Origin: Chitinophagales bacterium
GTDB lineage: Bacteria > Bacteroidota > Bacteroidia > Chitinophagales > Saprospiraceae
Direction of reading: 5' to 3'
NCBI GenBank assembly: GCA_017303875.1
Contig: JAFLBP010000009.1
Location: 1-64,000 of the forward strand
DNA: 64,000 nucleotides
Below, piece by piece: positions 1 through 9,270 of this stretch. The notes beneath the pieces were generated by a model. The model had not been told where the DNA came from and did not search any database. It saw only the letters and a list, made by a program, of their open reading frames with translations. Position numbers and translations under genes: made by a program. How positions within the stretch are numbered: the stretch's first letter is position 1; the number at the start of each line of letters is the position of its first letter.

Positions 1-127
1 GAAAAATAACACTCAACCTTTTGAAAGCACAAAGTGAAAAAATCAGTGTTAACCGAAAACGCAATAAATGCGCCCTATCAGATCAATATCGTGAGAAAAC
101 TCTCGGAATTTGATGCGTTTGCCCTGG

Positions 128-138
128 CCCCCCCCCCC
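128..138. repeat. C11/G11 homopolymer tract at a gene end
   Basis: A run of 11 C on the + strand (11 G in the sense of the leftward gene) sits two bases beyond that gene's stop codon. Such runs are prone to slippage in the cell and to miscounting in sequencing. All three leftward frames close soon after the run, so no single-base correction clearly restores a long continuation within this window. Confidence 0.9.
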
Positions 139-140
139 AC

Positions 141-1475
141 TCAAGGCCCACAACTACATTCCGCATCAAGCAGCAAGGTGCTTACCACCTCCATCGGCCC
201 GGTGTATCCTGCCGGCGGACAAATCTGGAGGCTGCCCGACTGGCTGTTGAACACCTGCGTGGCGGTACTTTGTACCACATTATTGATCCGGACTTCATAG
301 GTCAGCGTAAAAGGAGCATTCCCGGTAAACGCCACTTCAATGGACTGGCATCCGCCCGGAGCACAGTTTTGCGTGTTCTGGGTAAACGTTACCGCCGGTG
401 CTTCGTCCCATCGAATCAATACCGGCGCTGATATTTCACGACATGGATCGGTATAGTCAATACCTGCACCCAATTGATTGGCAGCAATGGCATAGACATA
501 GTAATATTCCCCTGGCTCGAACAGCCCCGGCTGAAAGGGAATGATTGGATCTTCAAAAACCGCCAGGATATTATTCGGAAAATTCGTGAGGATAAAATTG
601 GAGGTCACGACAAACACCAACCCATCGTCTGCTTGCAAAGTAGGATCATTGTTATAAGGCAGCGTAATCGGAGTGTTGCCGCACACAGTAATAGTTTGAG
701 ATGAATTTGAAAAAGTACCCGAATCGGTATCGCAATCGCATAGCGGCCCCGAACTGCCAAAGGGGCTGGCAGCAGTACTGATAAAACCGCCTACATTTGA
801 AGTAAAAATATCGCACAACGGATTGGCGGCGCCGGTGACTGGATCAATTTCCTGAACAGGGTACTCCAATATATCAATTAACTGGTCGCAAACGCCAACC
901 AGAAACGCTCCGCTGATAGTAGACGGTGTCAAACTAACCGGATTCAGGTTGAGGATATAGGTGCCATTTGGATAGCTGCCCCCATTCGACTGCGTGGTAT
1001 AAATCTGGCCATTATAAAAAAACATCTCCCCAAAGCCGGAAAAGCCGGGTATGGAGCCAAGCACGATCAATTCATTGGTATTGATGTTAAAAGTGCTTAC
1101 TACGTCTAATGTGGTTATTAAAATAATGCTGTCGTTGAGGGCCAGCATCCCTCCTCCTAATGGCGGGCCGGGAATGGCGGCCAGCGCAAGCCAGGAACCG
1201 GGGTTTGCCGGATCCGGTATACTCACTGCCGGAACAATGGTAGAGCCGGACTGCGTACCACCCAGAAAATAGATGATTCCGTTGGGCATCAGTACAAAAT
1301 CAAGAAAGTTGCCCGGCGGCAAGTTGTCAGCGATGACCGTCTCGGTGCAGGTCAGCAGATCTATACTGATGATCTGACCGTATCCCAACTCAGTGGGAGC
1401 GCCCCAAAGCACACTTTGCGCATTCAAAAAAAATGAAAAGCAGCAAAAAACACTTGTAAAAAAGAAAGACTTCAT
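141..1475 (-). CDS. Secreted protein of unknown function, possibly C-terminally truncated
   Basis: The 444-residue product begins with a clear signal peptide (MKSFFFTSVFCCFSFFLNAQ, cleavage expected after NAQ), so it is exported. The body is Gly/Pro/Asn-rich with hydrophobic strand-like stretches typical of extracellular beta-sandwich or propeller proteins of Saprospiraceae; I cannot name a catalytic family. Paired cysteines (CDCD near residue 246, CAPGGC near 370, CSCGP at the end) suggest disulfides. Proteins of this style usually end in a T9SS sorting domain, but none is present. The stop falls just before an 11-G run, so the C-terminus may have been lost by a frameshift or an assembly error. 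Function unknown. Confidence 0.75.
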   Translation of the reverse strand: MKSFFFTSVFCCFSFFLNAQSVLWGAPTELGYGQIISIDLLTCTETVIADNLPPGNFLDFVLMPNGIIYFLGGTQSGSTIVPAVSIPDPANPGSWLALAAIPGPPLGGGMLALNDSIILITTLDVVSTFNINTNELIVLGSIPGFSGFGEMFFYNGQIYTTQSNGGSYPNGTYILNLNPVSLTPSTISGAFLVGVCDQLIDILEYPVQEIDPVTGAANPLCDIFTSNVGGFISTAASPFGSSGPLCDCDTDSGTFSNSSQTITVCGNTPITLPYNNDPTLQADDGLVFVVTSNFILTNFPNNILAVFEDPIIPFQPGLFEPGEYYYVYAIAANQLGAGIDYTDPCREISAPVLIRWDEAPAVTFTQNTQNCAPGGCQSIEVAFTGNAPFTLTYEVRINNVVQSTATQVFNSQSGSLQICPPAGYTGPMEVVSTLLLDAECSCGP

Positions 1476-1627
1476 TTCACGATTCAGGTTGGTTTACCAA
1501 TATCAAACGCACAGTTTCATTTAAGGTTCAGGTTGATAGTGCGGCAGGCAATGCAGTACAAATAGTATCGGGGCGACTATCCTGAATCCACCATGAACCT
1601 TTCCCCCGCCAACTTGTTACCCCACCC

Positions 1628-3121
1628 ATGCAAAACCTCCTGCACATCCAGACCCTCGGCGCCCTGCGCGCCTCCGGCTATACGCCCCGCAGCGTCAAAC
1701 AAGAACTGCGCGACAACCTGATCGAAAAAATACGCCGCAAGGAAACCGTTTTCCCCGGCATCTTCGGCTTCGATGATACGGTGCTGCCCGATGTGGAGCG
1801 CGCCATCCTCAGCCAACACAATATCCTGCTGCTCGGCCTGCGCGGACAAGCCAAAACCCGCATCGCCCGACAACTCGTACACCTCCTCGATGAATATATT
1901 CCCGTGGTTGCCGGCTCGGAACTCAACGACGACCCGCTACAACCCATCAGCCGCTTCGCGCTCGACCTGATCGCGGAAAAAGGCGATGATACCCCCGTCA
2001 CCTGGCTGCACCGCGACGACCGCTATGTGGAAAAACTTGCCACCCCGGATGTGAGCGTAGCCGACCTCATCGGCGACGTGGATCCCATCAAGGCCGCCAA
2101 CCTGCGCCTGCCTTACTCCGACGAGCGGGTGATCCACTTCGGCCTCATCCCGCGCGCGCACCGCTGCCTGTTTGTGATCAACGAACTTCCTGATTTACAG
2201 GCGCGTATACAGGTAGCCCTGTTCAATGTGCTCCAGGAAGGCGACATGCAGATTCGCGGTTTCAAGCTGCGCCTGCCCGTAGATGTGGAGTTTGTATTCA
2301 CCGCCAACCCCGAAGATTATACCAACCGCGGCAGCATCATTACGCCGCTCAAAGACCGTATCGAAAGCCAGATTACGACGCACTACCCGACGTCAATAGA
2401 GATCGGCCGCAAGATTACCGAACAGGAAGCTCGCCTCAGTGCGCCGCAGCGCGAAGGCGTGTATGTGTCTGAAATCCTGAAAAATTTAGTAGAAGAAATC
2501 GCCTTTGCCGCCCGCGAAAGCGATCTGGTAGATAAAAAAAGTGGCGTCAGCGCCCGCCTTACCATTTCGGCCTTCGAGCTGCTCCACGCTGCTGCCGAGC
2601 GCCGTATGTTGCGCAATGGCGAAAAGAAAGTTACAGCCCGAATCGGAGATTTCTGGGGCGTCATTCCTTCCATTACCGGCAAGGTGGAAATGGTGTATGA
2701 AGGCGAACAGGAAGGCGCGCACAGCGTGGCGATGGATATTATCGGCGAGGCGCTGAAAAAGATCTTTTTACAATATTTCCCCGACCCGACCAAGCTCAAA
2801 CGCGGCCGCGAGAGCGACCCTTACGGTGTCGTACGTGCCTGGTTTGCCGCCGGCAATGCCGTTGATCTGCTCTCGGATGCCGAGGATAAAAAACACCTCC
2901 GCGCCCTTGAAAGTGTAGCCGGTCTCGCCAAATTATGCGATACCCTCGACGGGCTGCCCGCCGCCGATAAGCCGGTATTTATGGAACTCATCCTGCACGG
3001 TCTCTCCGAATTTGAAGTGCTGGACAAAGATTTCCTCCAAACCCGCCTCGTCTTTAAAGACTTCATCACCGGCAACCTCAAAGACGAAGACGATGATGAC
3101 ATGAGAGACCTGTTTAATTAA
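1628..3121 (+). CDS. MoxR/magnesium-chelatase-type AAA+ ATPase
   Basis: This 497-residue AAA+ ATPase resembles the ChlI/MoxR group. It has a Walker A at residues 70-77 (GLRGQAKT, with A in place of the usual second G), a Walker B-like CLFVINE, a sensor-1 segment TANPEDYTNRG and an arginine-finger-like LKDRI. MoxR-type ATPases act as chaperones that remodel or metallate partner proteins, usually with a VWA-domain protein encoded next door. No VWA gene follows here; the next gene is convergent. The conserved ATPase core occupies about the first 350 residues and the rest is a charged helical tail ending in an acidic DEDDDD stretch. No chlorophyll pathway is implied. Family assignment is firm, client unknown. 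Confidence 0.85.
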   Translation: MQNLLHIQTLGALRASGYTPRSVKQELRDNLIEKIRRKETVFPGIFGFDDTVLPDVERAILSQHNILLLGLRGQAKTRIARQLVHLLDEYIPVVAGSELNDDPLQPISRFALDLIAEKGDDTPVTWLHRDDRYVEKLATPDVSVADLIGDVDPIKAANLRLPYSDERVIHFGLIPRAHRCLFVINELPDLQARIQVALFNVLQEGDMQIRGFKLRLPVDVEFVFTANPEDYTNRGSIITPLKDRIESQITTHYPTSIEIGRKITEQEARLSAPQREGVYVSEILKNLVEEIAFAARESDLVDKKSGVSARLTISAFELLHAAAERRMLRNGEKKVTARIGDFWGVIPSITGKVEMVYEGEQEGAHSVAMDIIGEALKKIFLQYFPDPTKLKRGRESDPYGVVRAWFAAGNAVDLLSDAEDKKHLRALESVAGLAKLCDTLDGLPAADKPVFMELILHGLSEFEVLDKDFLQTRLVFKDFITGNLKDEDDDDMRDLFN

Positions 3122-3248
<127 letters not shown>

Positions 3249-3563
3249 TTACATAAGTCCCATCATTTTCGCGTATTTGAGCATTTCTCCGGGGTTGGAG
3301 ATTTTGAGTTTGCCGGTCATCATGGCCATCATGGGGTTCAGGTCGCCGCTGATGAGTTTGGAAAAAGATTCGGCGGAAGTGCTCACTTTGCAGGAGGCTT
3401 CACCTTCTAAGCCTTCTTTTACGTTCATCACGCCATCGGTGATGGCTACGGTGAATTGGCCGGCGTCTTTGACGTCGAAGTGAAAGCAGGTGTTGTGCCC
3501 TTCAATGGCTTCGGGCGCTACTTTGCCCGGCAGGTCTGTCAGGAATTTTTTGATGTCAATCAT
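3249..3563 (-). CDS. SCP2 sterol-binding-like domain protein
   Basis: This is a 104-residue, single-domain cytoplasmic protein of the SCP2 (sterol carrier protein 2) fold, which binds lipid-like molecules in a hydrophobic pocket. Diagnostic parts are the middle segment FTVAITDGVMNVKEG and the C-terminal pattern SGDLNPMMAMMTGKLKISNP, where the G-D-x-x-x-x-x-A-x-x-x-G-K-x-x-x-x-G signature of the family is clear. There is no signal peptide. Its bacterial role and ligand are not established. It converges on the MoxR-like gene across a repeat hairpin and has its own -7 box 20 bases upstream of the start. Confidence 0.88.
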   Translation of the reverse strand: MIDIKKFLTDLPGKVAPEAIEGHNTCFHFDVKDAGQFTVAITDGVMNVKEGLEGEASCKVSTSAESFSKLISGDLNPMMAMMTGKLKISNPGEMLKYAKMMGLM

Positions 3564-3582
3564 GTAGTGGCGTATTTTCGCT

Positions 3583-3590
3583 CAAAGGTA
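3583..3590 (-). promoter_or_regulatory. -7 box of the SCP2 gene
   Basis: TACCTTTG matches the Bacteroidota consensus TAnnTTTG and lies 20 bases upstream of the start codon, predicting a leader of roughly 13 bases. No clear -33 TTG was seen. Confidence 0.55.
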
Positions 3591-3602
3591 AGACGGATTT
3601 TT

Positions 3603-3637
3603 AATGCGGAATGCGGATTGCGGAATGTGGAATTTCT
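3603..3637. repeat. GCGGAAT heptamer repeat
   Basis: Tandem 7-base units (GCGGAAT, GCGGATT, GCGGAAT, GTGGAAT) lie between two divergent promoters. The inverse unit ATTCCGC occurs inside folC near 55903-55960. Confidence 0.8.
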
Positions 3638-3651
3638 TTTTATAAATATCT

Positions 3652-3659
3652 TACTTTCG
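3652..3659 (+). promoter_or_regulatory. -7 box of the glycerophosphodiesterase gene
   Basis: TACTTTCG is one mismatch from TAnnTTTG and lies 32 bases before the start codon. Confidence 0.4.
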
Positions 3660-3690
3660 CCCGACATTTCACCCTCAAGCGCATTCCGGT

Positions 3691-4608
3691 ATGCACCTCC
3701 GATTTCGATTCCTGTTTATGCCTTTTGCAGCCCTTTTTTCCCTGTTTTCCTGCGAACCTTCCACCGATAAACCCGTTGCGCCGCCGCCGGGTTTCGACTG
3801 GCAGGGGCATCGCGGCGCCCGCGGACTGGCGCCCGAAAATTCCATTCCTGCTTTCCTGAAAGCCCTTGAATTTCAGGAAGTCACCACGCTGGAATTAGAC
3901 TTGGCGGTTTCCAAAGACAGCCAACTTATCGTCAGCCACGAACCCTGGTTCAATGCACTGATTTGCAAGCTGCCTAATGGTGATACCATTCCCGCAACAC
4001 AGGCCGAATCTTTACTCTTGTACCAACTGACGGCCGAAGAAATCCGCGCCTACGACTGCGGCTCGCGCCCGCACCCGCGTTTTCCCGAACAACAACTACA
4101 AAGTACCCACAAGCCGACCCTCTCCGAAGTCTGCGATTTTGTGCGTGGTAAATACCCCGAACGGTTCGATCAAATCCGCTGGAATATTGAAATTAAAAGT
4201 CAGCCGGCCTGGGACGGCCTGCGCCACCCGCCGGTTGCGGAATTTGCCCGACTCGTGGTCGCGGAACTGAACCGACTGGGTATCCGCGAGCGCAGCACCG
4301 TGCAGTCTTTTGATCCCCGCGCCGTGGAAGCCATGCACCAGCTTGATCCCGGTATTACGCTTGCCTTTTTGGTGGAAAATGAAGAAGGTTTGGACGCGAA
4401 TTTGAAAAAACTGAGCTTCACGCCCGCCATTTACAGTCCGTATTATAAATTATTGGACAAAAAAGTTGTCCGCAAATGCCACGAACTGGGCATGAAAGTC
4501 GTTCCCTGGACGGTCAACGAAGTGCCCGCCATGCGCCGGCTCATTCACCTCGGAGTAGATGGCATTATCACCGATTATCCCAACCTGATTGCTCAGGTGA
4601 GTCGGTAG
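3691..4608 (+). CDS. Glycerophosphodiester phosphodiesterase lipoprotein
   Basis: This 305-residue enzyme hydrolyses deacylated phospholipids (glycerophosphodiesters) to glycerol-3-phosphate and an alcohol. A lipobox LFSLFSC places the lipidated cysteine at residue 21, so it is membrane-anchored outside the cytoplasm. The GDPD core starts at once: GHRGARGLAPENS (residues 39-51) carries the catalytic His and the metal-binding Glu, followed by LELDLAVSKD (metal-binding E/D) and SHEPW (second catalytic His). The C-terminal pattern VDGIITDYPNL is also typical of GDPDs. Length is normal. It is followed by a repeat hairpin and cutC on the same strand. The choice between GlpQ-like and UgpQ-like specificity is open. 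Confidence 0.9.
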   Translation: MHLRFRFLFMPFAALFSLFSCEPSTDKPVAPPPGFDWQGHRGARGLAPENSIPAFLKALEFQEVTTLELDLAVSKDSQLIVSHEPWFNALICKLPNGDTIPATQAESLLLYQLTAEEIRAYDCGSRPHPRFPEQQLQSTHKPTLSEVCDFVRGKYPERFDQIRWNIEIKSQPAWDGLRHPPVAEFARLVVAELNRLGIRERSTVQSFDPRAVEAMHQLDPGITLAFLVENEEGLDANLKKLSFTPAIYSPYYKLLDKKVVRKCHELGMKVVPWTVNEVPAMRRLIHLGVDGIITDYPNLIAQVSR

Positions 4609-4616
4609 CGCATGTA

Positions 4617-4705
4617 TTTCCGCGCAGAATTCGCAGATTCAGTGCCTTCTGTGTGAATGATCTGTGCCCTTCTGTGCGAAACCTTTCTGCGAATTCTGCG
4701 GGAAA
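4617..4705. repeat. Inverted CGCAGAATTCGCAGA repeat
   Basis: The left arm TTTCCGCGCAGAATTCGCAGA (4617-4637) pairs with the right arm 4686-4705 with one extra base. It lies between the phosphodiesterase and cutC genes and may end or attenuate read-through. A related pair forms the core of the large palindrome at 54891-55007. Confidence 0.8.
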
Positions 4706-4743
4706 TAAACCTTCTATTACACACACATCCACACCTAACCACT

Positions 4744-5457
4744 ATGCCACTTTTTGAAATTTGTGCAGTCAACCTGCAATCCGCTATTGCCGCGCAAGCC
4801 GCCGGCGCCAACCGCATTGAACTCTGCTCGGCGCTTGATGTAGGCGGCCTGACGCCCTCCATCGGCCTGCTGCGAGCAGCCGTCAAAGCCATTCATATTC
4901 CGGTGTATGTACTCATCCGGCCGCGGGAAGGCGATTTTTGTTATACCCCCGCCGAAGTGGATTTAATGGCCGAAGACATTCGCTTTTGTCGGGAAAATGG
5001 CGCGCGCGGTGTGGTAATCGGGGCGCTTGATCGAAAAGGCCGCTTAGATGTGGAAGTGCTGGAACATCTTTGTTCAGCAGCGCAAGGATTGGATGTAACC
5101 TGTCATCGCGCCTTCGATATGACACCCGATGCTTTTGAATCGCTTGATACACTGATCGGTTTGGGCATCAATCGGGTACTCAGCTCCGGGCAGGCACCCG
5201 ACGCATACGAAGGAAGGCATCGTTTAGCCGCGATGGTTCGACACGCTGCTGCCCGTATTTCCATCATGCCCGGTTCGGGAATTCATGCCGACAATATCAA
5301 GGCTATTGCCGATGAAACCGGCGCGCAGGAATTTCATTTTACGGGAAAAGTCAAGGCCGCATCCACGTATGAAGGCCACGGATTGCCCGGATTGGAAAAT
5401 TGGCATTGGGAAAGCGACATTGAGACCATTAAAAAAATTATGAACGCCCATGTTTAG
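4744..5457 (+). CDS. cutC: Copper homeostasis protein CutC
   Basis: The 237-residue product is a CutC-family TIM barrel. Characteristic segments are FEICAVNLQSAIAAQAAGAN at the start, VLIRPREGDFCYT in the first third and RAFDMTPD in the middle. CutC was linked to copper tolerance in E. coli, although its direct enzymatic role is still unclear. I chose ATG 4744 rather than an upstream ATG at 4657, because the family start motif begins here and the upstream codons run through the repeat hairpin. The 3' end overlaps the next gene by 8 bases, so the two are translationally coupled. Confidence 0.9.
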   Translation: MPLFEICAVNLQSAIAAQAAGANRIELCSALDVGGLTPSIGLLRAAVKAIHIPVYVLIRPREGDFCYTPAEVDLMAEDIRFCRENGARGVVIGALDRKGRLDVEVLEHLCSAAQGLDVTCHRAFDMTPDAFESLDTLIGLGINRVLSSGQAPDAYEGRHRLAAMVRHAAARISIMPGSGIHADNIKAIADETGAQEFHFTGKVKAASTYEGHGLPGLENWHWESDIETIKKIMNAHV

Positions 5458-6676
5458 CATCATTGCCATCTCCGTCGCGGAAGCCTTTAAAACCCTGCGC
5501 AATAACATTTTGCACACCCTGCTTTCCACCCTCGGTATCCTGATCGGGGTGGGTGCATTGGTTTCCATTCTGGCACTCGGCGACGGTATGGAGCGCTTCG
5601 GGCGCGAGCAAATCAAAAGCTCGACCGACCTGGATCGGATGATGGTAGTGAGTAAAACCAGTACCGAGGTGGATGGGGTTGTCATTCCTCGCGACAGTTT
5701 CCTGTATATCAGTCCGAAATCTTTAGATTCACTCAATGCGCTTTTTGGCCAAAGCGGGATTGTGGTGATGACCTATGATTTTCGCGATTTTGTGACGCTG
5801 GATACCGCCAGACGCGGCGCCTATTGCGTAGCGGCCACGCCCGGATTTATTGAAAGTAAAAACATCGTGCAATTCGGGCGCGCCATCACACAGGAGGATA
5901 TCAACCGGCGCGACAGCGTGGTGGTGATCAACCACGCCTTAGCCACCCGTCTGAAAAGCCACCTGACGCCCGATCAGTTGATTGGCCAGATGATACATGT
6001 GAAAAATATGCAACTGAAGATAGTGGGGGTGCTGGAGCAAAAGCCGGAGGAAAACCCTGCATTAGCGTATCCAATAAGCCTGCAGGCAGAAGCGGATTAT
6101 AAAAAAGAACCACCAGTACTTAGTATTTCTGCGCATAAAGCCGAAGAGTTGTTGCAAATGAAAACAGCGATGGAGGCCTGGCTGAACCGAAATTTTAGTA
6201 ATGTAAAAGAGAATTTTGAAGTATTTACCCGAGAATCCTACCTCAAGGAGTTAAGCAAAGGGATCGGGGTTTTTAAAGCAGTAATGGGCCTGATCGTAGG
6301 TATTTCCATTATTGTGGGCGGTATCGGCATTATGAATGTACTGCTGATGTCGGTCACGGAGCGCACCCGCGAGATTGGCATCCGCAAGGCGATCGGGGCC
6401 AAACGCAAGTTTATCGCCCTGCAATTTCTGGCTGAGGCGCTGGCTATTTCCCTGCTGGGTACCCTGTTGGGCACCTTGCTGGGCTTGCTCATTTGTGCCA
6501 TCGCTTCGCCCATTATCAGTAATCAGCTGAATACAAAATTTACCGCCATGATCGGCACCAGTTCTGCCCTGACCATCACTTTTGTCGCCATTATTATTGG
6601 TGTGGTATTCGGGGTGTTTCCGGCCATGAAGGCGGCGCGTTTGTCGCCCATTGAGGCTATGCGCCACGAGAACTAA
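5450..6676 (+). CDS. MacB-like ABC transporter permease (FtsX fold)
   Basis: This 408-residue inner-membrane protein has the MacB permease layout: a first membrane helix (residues about 20-42, ILIGVGALVSILALGDG), a large periplasmic core domain (about 45-270), then three membrane helices starting with VIVGGIGIMNVLLMSVTERT, the highly conserved MacB signature. The coupling segment TREIGIRKAIGAKR contacts an ATPase. MacB proteins use ATP hydrolysis to drive export or lipoprotein extraction by mechanotransmission. No ATP-binding partner gene lies in the window, so the ATPase must come from elsewhere. The gene starts inside the end of cutC. Confidence 0.88.
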   Translation: MFSIIAISVAEAFKTLRNNILHTLLSTLGILIGVGALVSILALGDGMERFGREQIKSSTDLDRMMVVSKTSTEVDGVVIPRDSFLYISPKSLDSLNALFGQSGIVVMTYDFRDFVTLDTARRGAYCVAATPGFIESKNIVQFGRAITQEDINRRDSVVVINHALATRLKSHLTPDQLIGQMIHVKNMQLKIVGVLEQKPEENPALAYPISLQAEADYKKEPPVLSISAHKAEELLQMKTAMEAWLNRNFSNVKENFEVFTRESYLKELSKGIGVFKAVMGLIVGISIIVGGIGIMNVLLMSVTERTREIGIRKAIGAKRKFIALQFLAEALAISLLGTLLGTLLGLLICAIASPIISNQLNTKFTAMIGTSSALTITFVAIIIGVVFGVFPAMKAARLSPIEAMRHEN

Positions 6677-6722
6677 GCACGTGTTTTTTGCTCTCGGGTT
6701 TGTACGGCCGGTAACATCTCCT

Positions 6723-6730
6723 TATCTTCG
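6723..6730 (+). promoter_or_regulatory. Possible -7 box, nearly leaderless
   Basis: TATCTTCG is one mismatch from TAnnTTTG and ends 5 bases before the antiporter ATG. If used, the mRNA would start at or next to the start codon. Confidence 0.4.
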
Positions 6731-6735
6731 CGATT

Positions 6736-7947
6736 ATGGAGAATTTATCGGCTTATGAGATTTTGATGGGCTTATGCACGATGATTGTGCTGTCCTATTT
6801 CTTTTCCTTGGTACAAAAAGCGATTCGTATGCCCTCAGTATTGTTGCTGCTGGGCACGGGAATGTTGATCCGCTGGGGCGCGCACCAGGCCGGATACGCG
6901 GCTACTGCCCCAAGGCTGCTTTTGGAGGCGCTTGGTACTATTGGTCTGATTATGATTGTGTTGGAGGCCAGTTTGGATCTGGAAATCCGCAAGCAGCACC
7001 TTAAGCTCATTCGCGCCGCCTTTACTTCCGCTTTGGGGAATTTGCTGGTATCGGCAGTGAGTATTACCGCCTTATTGTACTGGTATTTTGGCGATATGCC
7101 AGTGGCCAATTGCGCCGCTTATGCCTTGGCCCTGAGTGTCGTGAGCAGCGCCATTGTGATGCCCAGCGTACACCACCTAAACAAGGAAAAACGCGAATTT
7201 TTGATCTATGAATCGGCTTTTTCCGATATTCTTGGCATTATGGCTTTTAATTTCCTGGCCGAAAATGAGACAATCGGCCTGGGAGAAGTGGGTTGGTTTG
7301 TGGGGAGTATTCCGGTGGCGCTGGTCTTGTCGGTTGTGCTATGCCTGGCCCTGATTTTCCTCTTGGTGCGCAGCCATATTCAGGTCAAGTACTTCCTCAT
7401 TTTTGCCATGATTATTATGGCGTATGTATTTGGGAAATGGATGCACCTGCCCTCACTGATTGCGGTAATGGGTTTTGGTTTGGTGGTCAATAATTGGGAA
7501 TTTATTCCTTATAAACCCTTAAAAAAATATGCCTCCGACGATAATGTACAAGCAATTGCCGACTTATTGCGCCCGATTACCGCAGAAAGTGCATTTTTGA
7601 TCCGCACTTTTTTCTTCCTCATATTCGGTTTCAACCTCAATCCGGAAGTGTTGCTTTTACCACAGGTATTGTGGGTTGGCGGTGCGGTGGTGATTTCTTT
7701 TGTGGTGCTGCGCTTTTTTTACCTGCGTATTCTGCACCGCGAACGCCTGCTGCCGGAGCTGTTTTACATCCCGCGCGGTTTGGTAACCGTGCTGCTGTTT
7801 TACAAAATACCCGATCGCCTCAAAATTCCGGAATTTGAAGAAGGGGTTTTGTTTTTTGTTATCCTCGTTTCCTCTCTCGTACTCATGCTGGGATCTATTT
7901 TGTATAAAGATAATCCTGTGGAACGCGGGCCGGTGACGGAGGAGTAA
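6736..7947 (+). CDS. Cation:proton antiporter (CPA family)
   Basis: The 403-residue polytopic protein has about 12 predicted membrane helices and resembles the Na+/H+ exchanger domain of the CPA superfamily. Supporting segments are KAIRMPSVLLLLGTGMLI near the N-terminus, GTIGLIMIVLEASLDLEI (residues about 68-85) and SVVSSAIVMPSVHHL, which resembles the discontinuous-helix region. It probably exchanges Na+ or K+ for protons at the inner membrane. There is no TrkA-type regulatory tail. It lies 43 bases upstream of nhaD on the same strand, so the two antiporters are probably co-transcribed. Confidence 0.85.
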   Translation: MENLSAYEILMGLCTMIVLSYFFSLVQKAIRMPSVLLLLGTGMLIRWGAHQAGYAATAPRLLLEALGTIGLIMIVLEASLDLEIRKQHLKLIRAAFTSALGNLLVSAVSITALLYWYFGDMPVANCAAYALALSVVSSAIVMPSVHHLNKEKREFLIYESAFSDILGIMAFNFLAENETIGLGEVGWFVGSIPVALVLSVVLCLALIFLLVRSHIQVKYFLIFAMIIMAYVFGKWMHLPSLIAVMGFGLVVNNWEFIPYKPLKKYASDDNVQAIADLLRPITAESAFLIRTFFFLIFGFNLNPEVLLLPQVLWVGGAVVISFVVLRFFYLRILHRERLLPELFYIPRGLVTVLLFYKIPDRLKIPEFEEGVLFFVILVSSLVLMLGSILYKDNPVERGPVTEE

Positions 7948-7990
7948 ATGGGGAATGTGGATTTTTTTTAATCTTTTAAAAATTTGATGA

Positions 7991-9265
7991 ATGATGGAAA
8001 TTTTAATGATCGCTGTTTTTGTGCTGGGCTATTTGGCTATTGCCTTTGAGCATCCGCTGCGCCTGAACAAGGCCGCGTCGGCGCTGCTCACGGGCGTGTT
8101 GTGCTGGACGGTTTATATCCTTTATACACCCGATTACCACGCCGTGGTGCATCACTTAGAAAGTGGCTTGGGCAATATTGCCGGCATCCTGTTTTTCCTC
8201 CTTGGCGCGATGGTGGTGGTGGAGTTGATGGACGCCTACGACGGCTTTGAACTCGTCACGGAACGCATTCGGACCCGCAGCAAACGACGCCTGCTCTGGA
8301 CGATTGGCCTCATCACTTTTTTCCTGTCGGCCATTCTCGACAACCTGACCACAGCCATCGTAATGGTCAGCCTGATCCGTAAAATTATCTCCGACCGGGA
8401 AGACCGGCTTCTGTTTGCCGGCCTTATCGTGATTGCAGCCAATGCCGGCGGCGCGTGGTCGCCCATGGGCGATGTCACAACGACCATGCTCTGGATCAAA
8501 GGCCAGATCAGCGCCATCAATATCATTAAAATGCTGATTGTACCGAGCCTGGTTTGCCTGCTGGTGCCCATGCTCGTGCTGCACGTGCAAATGAAAGGGG
8601 AAATTGCACGTCCGCCCCTGCCCGATGCCGACGACCGGCCGCGTTGCACACCGCGCGAGCGCAACACCGTCTTTTTTGCCGGACTGGGTGTATTGCTTTC
8701 TGTGCCCATTTTTAAAACCGTAACACATTTGCCGCCTTTTATGGGCATGCTCCTGGGTTTAGGCGTTATGTGGCTCATCACAGAAATTATTCACGGCGGC
8801 CTTGATGAAGCCGACAAAGGCACGCGCTCGGTGGCACATGCCCTGCGAAAAGTGGATACGCCGAGTATTTTGTTCTTTTTGGGTATTCTGATCGCCATTT
8901 CAGCGCTGGAAAGCAACGGTATGCTGGAAGGATTAGCGCATTGGTTAGATAAAACTGTCGGTAACCTTACCCTCACGGGCGTTATCATCGGGTTCATGTC
9001 GGCCATTGTAGATAATGTGCCCTTGGTGGCCGCAGCCCAGGGAATGTACTCGCTGGAGCAATACCCGCAGGATCATTATTTTTGGGAATTACTGGCCTAT
9101 TGCGCCGGTACGGGCGGCAGCGTGCTCATTATAGGTTCGGCGGCCGGGGTGGCCGCGATGGGCATTGAGCGCATAGATTTTATCTGGTACCTGAAAAAAG
9201 TATCGTGGCTCGCAGCGCTGGGCTATCTGGCAGGCGTGCTGGTGTTTGTGCTGATGTCGATGTAG
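7991..9265 (+). CDS. nhaD: Na+/H+ antiporter NhaD
   Basis: This 424-residue integral membrane protein belongs to the NhaD family of the ion-transporter superfamily and extrudes Na+ (or Li+) in exchange for protons. Family hallmarks include AFEHPLRLNKAASALLTG near the N-terminus, FLSAILDNLTTAIVMVSLIR, ANAGGAWSPMGDVTTTMLW, and in the second half SAIVDNVPLVAAAQGMY. The paired DN motifs are the likely cation site. Two adjacent ATGs (7991, 7994) could serve as start. It is followed within 45 bases by a strong hairpin plus U-tract that lies inside the convergent mpgP gene. With its antiporter neighbour and the mannosylglycerate genes it points to a salt-exposed lifestyle. Confidence 0.92.
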   Translation: MMEILMIAVFVLGYLAIAFEHPLRLNKAASALLTGVLCWTVYILYTPDYHAVVHHLESGLGNIAGILFFLLGAMVVVELMDAYDGFELVTERIRTRSKRRLLWTIGLITFFLSAILDNLTTAIVMVSLIRKIISDREDRLLFAGLIVIAANAGGAWSPMGDVTTTMLWIKGQISAINIIKMLIVPSLVCLLVPMLVLHVQMKGEIARPPLPDADDRPRCTPRERNTVFFAGLGVLLSVPIFKTVTHLPPFMGMLLGLGVMWLITEIIHGGLDEADKGTRSVAHALRKVDTPSILFFLGILIAISALESNGMLEGLAHWLDKTVGNLTLTGVIIGFMSAIVDNVPLVAAAQGMYSLEQYPQDHYFWELLAYCAGTGGSVLIIGSAAGVAAMGIERIDFIWYLKKVSWLAALGYLAGVLVFVLMSM

Positions 9266-9270
9266 CGGCA

